46,458 bases of DNA from a virus. Shown here piece by piece: positions 17,021 through 24,154 of the stretch. Numbering within the stretch: position 1 is the first letter of the stretch; every line of letters starts with the position of its first letter. The position numbers were made by a program, and so were the translations under genes. The notes under the pieces are model-generated. The model made no database searches. It saw nothing but the letters and a program-made list of their open reading frames with translations, and was not told where the DNA came from. The stretch lies in IMG/VR virus record IMGVR_UViG_3300046655_000597, positions 1-46,458 of that record; one strand, written 5' to 3'.

Positions 17021-17630
17021 CTTCTACGACCTTAAAAATTGTATCGCTCAAATTTTCTGTACCGAAACGTTCTTGTAGTTTTTCTGCCATTTCTCTGAAA
17101 ACTGGCTCTGTTTCTGTATTTAGGTATATTAGCACCATTTTGACATGAGCGGAATTTAATTCACCAAGCAAATTTTCTTCGCTCGCTTCACTTTCTTCAT
17201 TTTCAAACTGATCATCATCATCTTCCCACTCTAAAAATTCATCTGAGAAGCCGGCAATATCTTCTAAGGAAAAAGAAGTTGATGTTAAATCCGCATCAAG
17301 CTCCATCAGCCTTGAAAACTCTTGCTGCAAAAGGTCTTTGTCCCATTCGGAATATTCTGCAGTTTTATTATCCGCTATGCGATAAGCCGCCTTTTGCGCG
17401 TCTGTAAGGCCCTCAGCAACAACAACCGGCGCAACCTGATAACTCAAAGAAATCGCCGCTGCCAGCCTTGTGTGGCCCGCTAAAACAACATTTTGCTCGT
17501 CTACAACAATGGGCTGCTTCCAACCGAACTCACGCAAACTTGCCGCAACCTTCTCGATGGCTTTTTCATTTTTTCTTGGGTTAAACTCATAAGGTTTAAT
17601 CTCAGATAGATTTATTTCTTCAACTTTCAT
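17001..17630 (-). CDS. ParB/Srx-fold nuclease-like protein
   Basis: A 209-residue protein with an N-terminal ParB-like domain: INLSEIKPYEFNPRKN, REFGWKQPIVVDEQNVVLAGHTR (the GHTR loop at about 52-55) and AYRIADNKTAE. The C-terminal third is acidic (EWEDDDDQFENEESEASEE). In phages such domains are often fused to DNA methylases; here the domain stands alone. It shares the modification operon with the JBP-like enzyme and may help target DNA. AGGTGA precedes the start. Confidence 0.75.
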   Translation of the reverse strand: MKVEEINLSEIKPYEFNPRKNEKAIEKVAASLREFGWKQPIVVDEQNVVLAGHTRLAAAISLSYQVAPVVVAEGLTDAQKAAYRIADNKTAEYSEWDKDLLQQEFSRLMELDADLTSTSFSLEDIAGFSDEFLEWEDDDDQFENEESEASEENLLGELNSAHVKMVLIYLNTETEPVFREMAEKLQERFGTENLSDTIFKVVEDGYKNI

Positions 17631-17637
17631 ATTTCAC

Positions 17638-18327
17638 CTAAGCCTTTGAACAGTAAACATTTGAAACCCAAGCGCCCTTGGTTTCCGGTCTATAATCAAC
17701 GTTTGAAAAAACACTTTTCAAAAACGCTATCAATTTTTTGTATTTCTCTTTTGTTTTGATGTCATTCAAGTGCGCGTGATGATACTCAAAAATTATCTCT
17801 CTTATATTTTTAAAATTTTCTGGCTTGATAGCTGTTAAAATCTCATACTCAGCACCCTCAACATCTACCTTCAAAACTGTCGGGTTCATTTCCTCAATAA
17901 TTTTATTGATGTTCATGCAAGCGACAGGAGTTGAGTATCTGCCTCTTTTTTCAATTAGCGAATGCGTTCCTTTGTTTTGTTTTTTGTTTACTGAAAGAAA
18001 ACGCTCTTTATCGTTATTTCCTACGACCGCGACATTGTAAGGCTTAACATTTTTAACATTGTTCATTTGCAGATTTTGATTAGCGATCTCAAAATTTGTT
18101 GGCTCTGGCTCAAATGAATAAACAAATTTGCATTTTTCGGAAGCAACCACAGAAAAAACACCTATGTTCATACCTAAATCAAGGCATACATCTTCAGATC
18201 GAAGGTTTAATTTTTTATATTCACTACCCGAAACTTCTTTAACAACAAAGCTGTCGAGCGTTTCAGAGCGAACCATGAAGCTTCTATCTTTGTAGGTGAA
18301 TATTTCCCGCTGATAATTATCTTCCAT
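17638..18327 (-). CDS. FkbM-family SAM-dependent methyltransferase
   Basis: This 229-residue protein has motif I VCLDLGMNIGVFSV (about 46-59), the Glu-Pro strand FEPEPTNFEIANQNL, and the FkbM hallmark LKVDVEGAEYEIL (about 151-163). FkbM enzymes O-methylate sugars or small molecules. It is the first gene after the terminator at 18390, behind an AAGGA ribosome site. Lying upstream of the dioxygenase and glycosyltransferase genes, it could methylate a sugar placed on DNA; this is speculation. Lower GC than its neighbours hints at separate acquisition. Confidence 0.8.
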   Translation of the reverse strand: MEDNYQREIFTYKDRSFMVRSETLDSFVVKEVSGSEYKKLNLRSEDVCLDLGMNIGVFSVVASEKCKFVYSFEPEPTNFEIANQNLQMNNVKNVKPYNVAVVGNNDKERFLSVNKKQNKGTHSLIEKRGRYSTPVACMNINKIIEEMNPTVLKVDVEGAEYEILTAIKPENFKNIREIIFEYHHAHLNDIKTKEKYKKLIAFLKSVFSNVDYRPETKGAWVSNVYCSKA

Positions 18328-18373
18328 TTAGAAATCCTTTTACATACTGACAAATTTGTACCGATTTTTTTAC

Positions 18374-18382
18374 AGTATAGCA
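18374..18382 (-). promoter_or_regulatory. Extended -10 promoter for the modification operon
   Basis: On the minus strand it reads TGCTATACT, immediately downstream of the terminator at 18390-18433 and about 47 bases before the FkbM start. An adjacent TGTAAAAAAATCGGTACA resembles a degenerate version of the 19-bp operator used on the plus strand. Confidence 0.45.
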
Positions 18383-18389
18383 ATGGAAT

Positions 18390-18433
18390 AAAAAAACCCC
18401 CTCGTCGCAGTGCGTAACCTAGCCGGAGGGGGT
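18390..18433 (-). terminator. Rho-independent terminator (minus strand)
   Basis: ACCCCCTC (18426-18433 on the minus strand) pairs with GAGGGGGT (18396-18403), and a T tract follows (A run 18390-18396 on the plus strand). It ends the replication-gene transcript (19685-18490) before the modification operon starts. The rest of the interval (18434-18489) shows nothing clear. Confidence 0.75.
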
Positions 18434-18489
18434 GGAAGTTTGTGAAGCAGAGGGTCAGGCGTCTAAGCCCCTGTCACTGGATCGTACTT

Positions 18490-18975
18490 CTATCTTGAAA
18501 TCATATCAAGACCATTCTTGTAAGCGTCAATATCAACCTGTGAAACTAACCCCTGATCAAGAAGCTGATTAGCACCCCCGCCAATGATATAGTAGTCAGC
18601 AACGGGTTCACGAAGTTTTATCCTCTTTGCATTAATAGCAAGGGGTGCAAGTGAAAAATCAGAAAGATCGCTTGCCATTTCCGGTTCAGGTCGTTCAATT
18701 TCTTTGATCGCTGTCATAAAATTTTTGATCGTTGGCCAAGTTCTCGAAATATTATTTTTCCTGATATGTTGAGCCATATTTCCCAAAACAGATTTCAGAT
18801 AATTTTCATTCATTTTAGAGGGGAGCTCACTATTTATATCCTCGACCATAAAAACCATTTCCTCACGCGCCTTGATCTTATCATATGCTTTCGGAACTTC
18901 AAATCTAGCTAGAAAATCTTTAAGCCACATTGCAATAATATGCTTACGCCCTTCATAGTTCAGTGGGTTTTTCAT
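18490..18975 (-). CDS. Probable replication partner protein, function uncertain
   Basis: A 161-residue protein, largely helical in its first 100 residues (IIAMWLKDFLARFEVPKAYDK..., MAQHIRKNNISRTWPTIKNFM). The C-terminus is less ordered (YYIIGGGANQLLDQG). It overlaps the O-like gene by four bases, the arrangement of lambda O/P and of helicase-loader genes. That context suggests a helicase loader or primosome partner. There is no Walker motif, so it is not a DnaC-type ATPase. Confidence 0.5.
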   Translation of the reverse strand: MKNPLNYEGRKHIIAMWLKDFLARFEVPKAYDKIKAREEMVFMVEDINSELPSKMNENYLKSVLGNMAQHIRKNNISRTWPTIKNFMTAIKEIERPEPEMASDLSDFSLAPLAINAKRIKLREPVADYYIIGGGANQLLDQGLVSQVDIDAYKNGLDMISR

Positions 18976-19685
18976 TTTAACAAGCCTCCATTTGCAACGC
19001 CCATAACGCCCGACATGATTTCATCCATCTGTTGCTGCGTCGAAAGATCCTCAAACCCTGACCTTTCTTCAAGCTCATCATCCCATCTACCTTGATTAAG
19101 CCAAGTTGCTGCATGGGGAATAAATTTTGGGTCTTTTAAGGTTTTTATGCAGTGATTTGCATAGGCTACAGCTTTCTCAATGATTAAATATTCGTCGCCT
19201 GTTTTTTTCACAGCCTTAACGAATGAAGCCTTAGCAGCACCCTTTCCAATTTTTCTTGGATAATATTCCCAAAAAAGATCAAAACCACCTTCTTTCAATA
19301 TTTGATCATAAGATTGGTTATTATTACTGGTTATAGTTACTTGGTTATGGGGGTTTCTTTCTGAAACTGGGGGGGGTGTCTCAGTGACACTGGGGGGGTG
19401 TTCCGCTGATACCCCAAACTCAAACCCTAGAATGTATCTATTTGAAGTGTCACTACCATTATTTCTCTGAGCTTTTTGCTTAGAAACAAGGCCCGCGTCT
19501 TGTAAATATTGGGTGCAACGGATTACAGTTGAACGCGAAAGCTCTGTATCAGAGCAAATTTTACTTATGCTTGGAAAGCATCCGAAGTCTGGATTATGCC
19601 TGTCTGCTAAAGCCAGAAGGGTCAGCTTCTGCGTTGAAGTTAGGCCGCGTTGCTTCCACGCCCAGTTAATAGCTTCAAAACTCAT
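18972..19685 (-). CDS. Replication initiator, O-like, with helix-turn-helix
   Basis: A 237-residue protein. Residues about 1-90 are a winged helix domain (TSTQKLTLLALADRHN, FPSISKICSDTELSRSTVIRC). A low-complexity linker follows (about 95-125, Pro/Asn-rich), then a C-terminal domain with FWEYYPRKIGKGAAKASF and AATWLNQGRWDDE, typical of phage replication proteins that pair with a helicase loader. GTGAGGT precedes the ATG. The linker DNA contains repeats that could be the origin (19315-19401), as in lambda O. Confidence 0.7.
   Translation of the reverse strand: MSFEAINWAWKQRGLTSTQKLTLLALADRHNPDFGCFPSISKICSDTELSRSTVIRCTQYLQDAGLVSKQKAQRNNGSDTSNRYILGFEFGVSAEHPPSVTETPPPVSERNPHNQVTITSNNNQSYDQILKEGGFDLFWEYYPRKIGKGAAKASFVKAVKKTGDEYLIIEKAVAYANHCIKTLKDPKFIPHAATWLNQGRWDDELEERSGFEDLSTQQQMDEIMSGVMGVANGGLLK
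19315..19401. other. Candidate replication origin: direct repeats inside the O-like gene
   Basis: Three copies of TGGTTAT lie at 19315, 19328 and 19342 (13- and 14-base spacing) in an AT-rich stretch. Two near-identical GC-rich repeats (ACT, a run of 7 or 8 G, TGT) lie at 19366-19379 and 19389-19401. All fall in the linker between the two domains of the initiator, where lambda-like phages place iterons and the AT-rich unwinding region. Confidence 0.4.
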
Positions 19686-19788
19686 TTTTTACCTCACTTT
19701 GTTTTGTTGCACTTGCCTTTTAAACTTAAATTGCTATAAACACAAATATGGGTTTACCTCCCCATAGTTGCTTTGGAGCCGATTGCAG

Positions 19789-20001
19789 TTAGTCCCTGCT
19801 GTCGGCTTCATTTTTTTGGTATGAAGTCCTTTCTAAATAGGTTTCTATTTTGGACATTGTATTCCTTGAGGGCTGACCGCCACGCATGATCCTCGAAAGA
19901 GCCGCGTAAGTCATATCTATCTCCGAAGCCACAACCCTGAGCCTACGGTCAACAAGGGCACCCCTGATGCTCTCTAGCCTTTGCTGGTCGGCGTTAGTCA
20001 T
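19789..20001 (-). CDS. Small Cro/CI-like helix-turn-helix regulator
   Basis: A 70-residue protein with a helix-turn-helix at about residues 23-50 (VVASEIDMTYAALSRIMRGG). It lacks the C-terminal dimerisation/cleavage domain of CI repressors, so it is Cro-sized. It is transcribed away from the early operon at 20087, and a large inverted repeat lies in between. It is the best candidate regulator of that switch and perhaps of the palindromic promoters. No integrase is present, so lysogeny is not indicated. Confidence 0.7.
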   Translation of the reverse strand: MTNADQQRLESIRGALVDRRLRVVASEIDMTYAALSRIMRGGQPSRNTMSKIETYLERTSYQKNEADSRD

Positions 20002-20021
20002 TTTTTTTCCTTTATCGCAAA

Positions 20022-20062
20022 TTTATGCTTTACTTTTGCTCATATATAAAAGAAAGTAAAGC
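20022..20062 (+). promoter_or_regulatory. Main early promoter with inverted-repeat operator
   Basis: Reading rightwards there is a TTTATG -35 (20022-20027), a 17-base spacer and a TATAAA -10 (20045-20050). A perfect 10-bp inverted repeat, GCTTTACTTT (20027-20036) and AAAGTAAAGC (20053-20062), brackets the -10. It lies between the divergent regulator gene (20001) and the first early gene (20087, ribosome site GAGGAA). Confidence 0.65.
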
Positions 20063-20086
20063 TCTAACTTGTAGAGGAAATGTAAA

Positions 20087-20305
20087 ATGAAGATTACCAA
20101 GACGCCACCATTGTCATTTGTAAAAATTAGACTTTGCAATGAAATTATCAAAAGAGATGGCGAGCTTCGTCAGAAAGCTGACTTAGGCGAAATCACTCAC
20201 GAACAATATTTGCGCTCAACCTTCCCCGCCCAAACAATGTCGTTCATCGACGATGCGTTTGCTAAAGCAATCGATGACTGGAACGGCGAGAGGGATGGGT
20301 CATGA
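20087..20305 (+). CDS. Small early protein, unknown
   Basis: A 72-residue protein (KITKTPPLSFVKIRLCNEII..., SFIDDAFAKAIDDWNGERDG), mixed charge and helical. It is the first gene of the main early operon, with GAGGAA upstream. It overlaps the Gp157-like gene by four bases. No family recognised. Confidence 0.65.
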   Translation: MKITKTPPLSFVKIRLCNEIIKRDGELRQKADLGEITHEQYLRSTFPAQTMSFIDDAFAKAIDDWNGERDGS

Positions 20306-20784
20306 GAATAGATACTGGAACTCTCACATATATTTCTGAAATGCTCACCGATCATGCGGATGATCTTGAAACATTTTGGGATACACTTGATGGCGAAACT
20401 GACGTTATGGATATGGTTGGTTCAGCCGTTTCTGATCTTGTGGATGCAGAAGGTGACGAGGCCAAGCTGGATCATATTATAAAAAAGTACACACAGCGCC
20501 GCGATGCTGTCAGAGCGCGTCAGGAGGGTCTCAAGAGAGCCCTTAAATCTATTCTGCTCGCAACGGGTCAGAAGAAGATACCCCACCCCCTAGCCACTGT
20601 TTCGCTCCGCAACGGAACGCAAAGTGTGCTCATAGAAGATGAAAAGGAGATACCAACACAATTATGCAAAACAACCGTCACCCCAGACAAGGCAACGATC
20701 AAAAGGTTGTTGACATCAGGTGAGACAATCAGCGGTGTAAGTTTGGTGACTGGGCCGCAATCAATAAGTTTAAGGATGAAATGA
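20302..20784 (+). CDS. Gp157-like protein (Siphovirus Gp157 family)
   Basis: This 160-residue protein matches the Gp157 pattern: an N-terminal helical region, the basic coiled-coil segment YTQRRDAVRARQEGLKRALKSIL (about 59-81), then a beta-rich domain (HPLATVSLRNG, DEKEIPTQL, PDKATIKRLL, GVSLVTGPQSISLR). Gp157 proteins accompany recombination genes in many siphophages; their biochemical role is not firmly established. Here the ERF and SSB genes follow. Confidence 0.8.
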   Translation: MRIDTGTLTYISEMLTDHADDLETFWDTLDGETDVMDMVGSAVSDLVDAEGDEAKLDHIIKKYTQRRDAVRARQEGLKRALKSILLATGQKKIPHPLATVSLRNGTQSVLIEDEKEIPTQLCKTTVTPDKATIKRLLTSGETISGVSLVTGPQSISLRMK

Positions 20785-21371
20785 TGGAAAATAACAATCA
20801 CATTACAGCTTTTGCTATCGCGCAAGCAAATATGGAAGCCGCTATCAAAAGCGCCAAGAACCCTTTCCTTGGGAACAACTACGCTTCACTTGATAAAATT
20901 CAAGAGAAGGTTTTTCCCGCCTTCCACGCGGAAGGGTTCGCTGTCGTTCAAGAGGGCGGCGCTGATGAGTTTGGAGAATACATTGATACAAAAATGGTTC
21001 ACCAGACAGGTAACTTCTTCAATTGTAAGGTTTATCTTCAATATAAAAAATCAGATATGCAGTCTTTAGGGGGCGCTATAACCTACGCTCGGAGATATGG
21101 GCTGTTATCTGTAACTGGACTTCCAACAGAAGATGATGATGGCAATACAGCTATCACTAAAGAGGAAGCCGAAAAGAAGGTTTATGAACGGGCAACCAAG
21201 CTCGAAAAATGGCTGCATGAAAATTGTAACAGCAAGCGCGATCTGGAGCTTCAAGAGAAGAACGCTAATGCAGTTTTTTCTGGGCTGCTTGAATTTAACA
21301 AAGGGTATGCGGGGCAGCTTATCGCCCTTTGGGAGGAAAAAGAAAATGAAATTATATCGGGGTTTAAGTAA
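20781..21371 (+). CDS. erf: ERF-family single-strand annealing recombinase
   Basis: A 196-residue protein with the ERF signature: AFAIAQANMEAAIKSAKNPF..NYASLDKIQE near the start, and the conserved SLGGAITYARRYGL..VTGL segment (about 94-115) followed by acidic EDDDGN. ERF proteins anneal complementary single strands in phage recombination and genome circularisation. The Gp157-ERF-SSB order is a standard recombination module. It overlaps the Gp157 gene by four bases. Confidence 0.88.
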   Translation: MMENNNHITAFAIAQANMEAAIKSAKNPFLGNNYASLDKIQEKVFPAFHAEGFAVVQEGGADEFGEYIDTKMVHQTGNFFNCKVYLQYKKSDMQSLGGAITYARRYGLLSVTGLPTEDDDGNTAITKEEAEKKVYERATKLEKWLHENCNSKRDLELQEKNANAVFSGLLEFNKGYAGQLIALWEEKENEIISGFK

Positions 21372-21758
21372 ATGACTTTAAAAATTACTGCTATCGGCAA
21401 CATCACACGCGACAGCGAGCTTAAAAACCTTGGGGATAGTGAGGTTTTAAATTTCAGCATTGCTAGAAATGACCGCCGGACAAAAGAGGTAACATTTATT
21501 GATTGTTCTATCTGGGGTAAGCTGGCAACTTCCCTCGCCCCTTACACTAAAAAGGGGCAGCAAGTTTATGTCGAGGGTGAACTCACGACCCGCGAATATA
21601 ATGGGAAAACCTATATTGGTTGCCGTGTAAGAGATGTCGAATTGTTAGGCAACAATGCCAAGCAACAGGCCGATGAAGGCCGAAGCCAAGGTTATGATCA
21701 GGGAAATCAAACCCAAGGCTCAAACAGTCGTGACGTAGACGACGAAATCCCATTTTGA
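21372..21758 (+). CDS. ssb: Single-stranded DNA-binding protein
   Basis: A 128-residue OB-fold protein (ITAIGNITRDSELKNLG, NFSIARNDR, FIDCSIWGKLA, GQQVYVEGELTTREYNGK). A Gln/Ser-rich tail ends in the acidic tip DDEIPF, the usual docking site for partner proteins. The ATG directly abuts the ERF stop. Confidence 0.92.
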   Translation: MTLKITAIGNITRDSELKNLGDSEVLNFSIARNDRRTKEVTFIDCSIWGKLATSLAPYTKKGQQVYVEGELTTREYNGKTYIGCRVRDVELLGNNAKQQADEGRSQGYDQGNQTQGSNSRDVDDEIPF

Positions 21759-21768
21759 GGTAACTGAA

Positions 21769-22197
21769 ATGAAATATACCATCATTAAAAAAATACAGCC
21801 AAACGTAACCAAGGGAAGCACTGGCTCCACAGTTAAACTGCATGTTGGAAAGCACTCTACATTTTCCTGCGCTATTTCAGAAACAGTGATGCGAAGGGCA
21901 AAAATTGTTGTTGGAGACAGGTGCACATTTCAGCACGTCAAAGATGACCGTGGAACAAATTACCTTTTATTGGAAACTGATCCTTCTGGTTACAAAATAT
22001 CAACAACCAAAAGCAATGGCTCTAAACATGCTCATGCGGGTGAATACACTAGAGCATGCGTTAAAACGCAGACAATTGAAGATTTCATGCTGGATGATTT
22101 CAGCCAACCAGCCCACTACAACGATGATGATGTTGAAGTCGAGACTGGTGCAATCTTTTTTCCATTCCCTAAAAAGAGAAGGTTGTTTTCAAGATGA
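21769..22197 (+). CDS. Early protein, unknown
   Basis: A 142-residue protein. The N-terminal 65 residues look beta-rich (YTIIKKIQPNVTKG, STVKLHVGKHSTFSCAIS, AKIVVGDRCTFQHV). The C-terminal part is acidic then basic (HYNDDDVEVETG, PKKRRLFSR). GAGGTAA precedes the ATG. It follows SSB by 10 bases, so it probably has a DNA-metabolism role, but no family is recognised. Confidence 0.65.
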   Translation: MKYTIIKKIQPNVTKGSTGSTVKLHVGKHSTFSCAISETVMRRAKIVVGDRCTFQHVKDDRGTNYLLLETDPSGYKISTTKSNGSKHAHAGEYTRACVKTQTIEDFMLDDFSQPAHYNDDDVEVETGAIFFPFPKKRRLFSR

Positions 22198-22526
22198 GTG
22201 CTAAGCCAGTTAAAAAGAAAATGGGTCGCCCTTCGAAGCTTCAATCTGAACTGAACGCCGCTTTGAGTAAAATTGAAACCCTTAGGTTTGCTTTAGAAAA
22301 CACCAAAGACGATGCAAACCATGCTAGGGAAAATGAGGAAAACGCGGTCAACCTTGCAAACAAAATCAACATTGAAAGGATGAAAGCGGAAGAAAGGGTT
22401 GCGGACTTAGAAGAAAAAATGTCCGAAAGCTTAGGTATGCTTAACATGAAGCAGTTAGCCTTTTTGCGTATTACATCATCTTTCTTTGGCGAACAGCCAT
22501 TCCCAGATGTCGAAGATAAAACCTAA
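22194..22526 (+). CDS. Coiled-coil early protein, unknown
   Basis: A 110-residue protein with a basic N-terminus containing KKKMGRPSK, an AT-hook-like GRP. A long coiled coil covers about residues 18-80 (heptads of Leu/Ile/Ala with Glu/Lys). The combination suggests a DNA-associated dimer. It overlaps the preceding stop (ATGA). Confidence 0.6.
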   Translation: MSAKPVKKKMGRPSKLQSELNAALSKIETLRFALENTKDDANHARENEENAVNLANKINIERMKAEERVADLEEKMSESLGMLNMKQLAFLRITSSFFGEQPFPDVEDKT

Positions 22527-22923
22527 AATCCAAGTGGAAAAAAGAGATGGGCATTTTTTGCCCATTTCTATTTATGACGCGGAAACTATTGAAGGTTTCC
22601 CAGATGGTCAGCTTTTTGACGTAAAGCCAGTCTCAAGGCGCTCAGACCCCCACCACAAGCTGTATTGGGTTGTTCTAGGTAGGGTCGTTAAGCAAACTGG
22701 CGCTTGGGCCACAGCTTCGCATCTTCACGATGATTTGAAGATGATATGCGGTTTTTACAGAACGGTAGTAAATCAAACAACAGGGTCTATTTACTACACA
22801 CCTGACAGTATTGCTTACACAAAGATGGATCAAAAAGCTTTTTCAGTGTATTTTGAAACTGCGATGCAAAAATTATCGGAAACGATTGGGTTTGACCCAA
22901 TGGAGGTTTTGGATGACAGGTAA
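22507..22923 (+). CDS. DUF1367-like early protein
   Basis: A 138-residue protein from ATG 22507. It includes HHKLYWVVLGRVVKQTG, a DDLKMICGFYRTVV segment, and YTPDSIAYTKMDQKAFSVYFETAMQKLSE, which together resemble DUF1367, a phage family often encoded near recombination genes. The role of that family is not established. A TTG at 22486 is an alternative start. The final bases overlap the next gene. Confidence 0.6.
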   Translation: MSKIKPKIQVEKRDGHFLPISIYDAETIEGFPDGQLFDVKPVSRRSDPHHKLYWVVLGRVVKQTGAWATASHLHDDLKMICGFYRTVVNQTTGSIYYTPDSIAYTKMDQKAFSVYFETAMQKLSETIGFDPMEVLDDR

Positions 22924-23215
22924 ACCGAAAATACCAGAGGCGCGGGCTAAGATTGAAGAAGTCTTAGACTACCACAATATTCAAGTAGAAACGCGTATTA
23001 AGTTGCGAGAAGCGTTGGGGCTGATGTATCGAGACAAATACAAAGAAAGGAAAGCTCCCGTCAAAAGCAGAAAAATGACCGCTTATATTCGTGACGCTAT
23101 CAAAAAAGAAGTAACAAAAAACCCAAGCAAGGATTTACAAACAATTGCCACCGAGTTGCGGGTAAACAGTGGTCGGGTTTCTGAGGTTCTTGCGGGGAAT
23201 TTTGACCACCTATGA
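22913..23215 (+). CDS. Small basic early protein with helix-turn-helix-like C-terminus
   Basis: A 100-residue protein from ATG 22913, chosen because GGAGG lies seven bases upstream; the open frame extends earlier but only through the preceding gene. The N-terminal half is helical (ARAKIEEVLDYHNIQVETRIKLREALGLMY). The C-terminal half has DLQTIATELRVNSGRVSEVLAGN, a plausible helix-turn-helix. Confidence 0.65.
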   Translation: MTGKPKIPEARAKIEEVLDYHNIQVETRIKLREALGLMYRDKYKERKAPVKSRKMTAYIRDAIKKEVTKNPSKDLQTIATELRVNSGRVSEVLAGNFDHL

Positions 23216-23373
23216 AAAATCTTGCAAATCCAAACCCAATGAGGAGCTTAGGGGAGCCATGCCGAAAATGTGGCGCGGCACCTTCAGAAAACTGCAAGCA
23301 CAGCAATTCAAAGGAAAATGATGTCAAACCTGATGAAAAAGCCCCCGCTTGGATTGAAGAAGCCCAAAAATAA
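23212..23373 (+). CDS. Small zinc-ribbon-like protein
   Basis: A 53-residue reading frame with EPCRKCGAAPSENCKH near its middle, i.e. Cys-x2-Cys and a later Cys/His pair that could bind zinc. It overlaps the preceding stop as ATGA and the HNH gene downstream in another frame. It is short, but the coupling and cysteine pattern support it. Confidence 0.5.
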   Translation: MKNLANPNPMRSLGEPCRKCGAAPSENCKHSNSKENDVKPDEKAPAWIEEAQK

Positions 23374-23647
23374 AAAAGACATTGCTTTCTTAAAATGGAT
23401 TAGGGAGCAGCATTGCGTTGTGTGTAAAACTTTTGGCGAGGTGCAGCAAAGCCCAACGCAAGCCCACCACCCTATTCACAACCGATATGGAACTCACAAG
23501 CGCTCTGATAATACAGCGATACCACTGTGCGAAGGTCATCACCAAGGGCTGTTTGACAGTAGCAAAACAGCGTTACACAGGGAACCTAAGCTTTGGCTCG
23601 AAAAGTATGGCCCTGACTGGTCTTATTCCCAAGAAACAGAAATGTAG
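23321..23647 (+). CDS. HNH-like nuclease (Ref-type)
   Basis: A 108-residue protein from ATG 23321 (AAGGA five bases upstream; 23318 and 23333 are alternatives). It has WIREQHCVVCKTFGE with Cys-x2-Cys, AHHPIHNRYG, and IPLCEGHHQGLF, an HNH arrangement resembling phage Ref-type RecA-dependent nucleases. That assignment is from motif order only. Its end overlaps the convergent RusA gene by 25 bases. Confidence 0.65.
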   Translation: MSNLMKKPPLGLKKPKNKKDIAFLKWIREQHCVVCKTFGEVQQSPTQAHHPIHNRYGTHKRSDNTAIPLCEGHHQGLFDSSKTALHREPKLWLEKYGPDWSYSQETEM

Positions 23648-24054
23648 AGAACCGGCCCACGGGCGGGGTGACAGTACTGTTTTTGTATCTTCATCGTATG
23701 AACTTGTTTATCGTCTTGAATTACCCCATGGGCTCCTGAGATCCCATCAAGAGCAGCTTTCGCTATATTGTCGACATCCGGCTTAACCATATGCCGTATC
23801 GCTCCAAACTCAGCCGCAAGCCTTTTCTTCTGGGGCCAAGACTTCGGTATCTCCATAAAAGCGATTATCTCCACGTAAACAGGCTTGTCAGTTGCTACAC
23901 GTGATTGCTGACGCATGACCGCCCAAGTGGCTGCTTTAATTCGGCCCTCATACTCTTTTGTTTTTGACGGTGTATAAGCGCGACCTGTTCTTGTGAACCT
24001 TGGGCGACCCTTTCCTTGAGGCTGTCCAGATACTTCTATTTCGACTTTATTCAT
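23623..24054 (-). CDS. rusA: RusA-family Holliday junction resolvase
   Basis: A 143-residue protein starting NKVEIEVSGQPQGKGRPRF, the RusA N-terminal pattern. It contains HMVKPDVDNIAKAALDGISG (about 87-106), whose Asp residues form the active site, and a later DDKQV. RusA resolves four-way junctions made during recombination or replication. ATG 24054 is preferred to 24078 because homologues begin near this point. The gene is the only minus-strand gene in the main early block, and its upstream region overlaps promoter copy 3. Confidence 0.85.
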   Translation of the reverse strand: MNKVEIEVSGQPQGKGRPRFTRTGRAYTPSKTKEYEGRIKAATWAVMRQQSRVATDKPVYVEIIAFMEIPKSWPQKKRLAAEFGAIRHMVKPDVDNIAKAALDGISGAHGVIQDDKQVHTMKIQKQYCHPARGPVLYISVSWE

Positions 24055-24080
24055 CTTCTTTTCCATTTTTTTTGTCATTA

Positions 24081-24122
24081 TGTAAAAAAACTATTTACAT
24101 TTGTCCAGAGCGAGAGCATAAG
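24081..24122 (+). promoter_or_regulatory. Early-type promoter with palindromic operator (copy 3)
   Basis: TGTAAAAAAACTATTTACA (24081-24099) carries the TTTACA -35 at 24094. A 17-base spacer and a CATAAG -10 (24117-24122) follow. The left arm is less perfect than in the other copies. It drives the DUF932-like gene rightwards and lies immediately upstream of the divergent rusA gene. Confidence 0.65.
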
Positions 24123-24154
24123 AGTAAATGCAACACTTACAAAAGAGGTTAAAA

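Noticed and set aside
17638-18327. The FkbM protein as the missing DNA methyltransferase for the JBP/TET-like enzyme
   Set aside because: It has the FkbM D-V-E-G-A-E motif and no Pro-Cys or (N/D)PPY catalytic motif of DNA methylases.
19789-20062. A lysogeny switch with full CI-type repressor
   Set aside because: The only regulator is Cro-sized, there is no divergent second repressor, and no integrase, excisionase or partition pair is found. The ParB-like protein belongs to the DNA-modification cluster.
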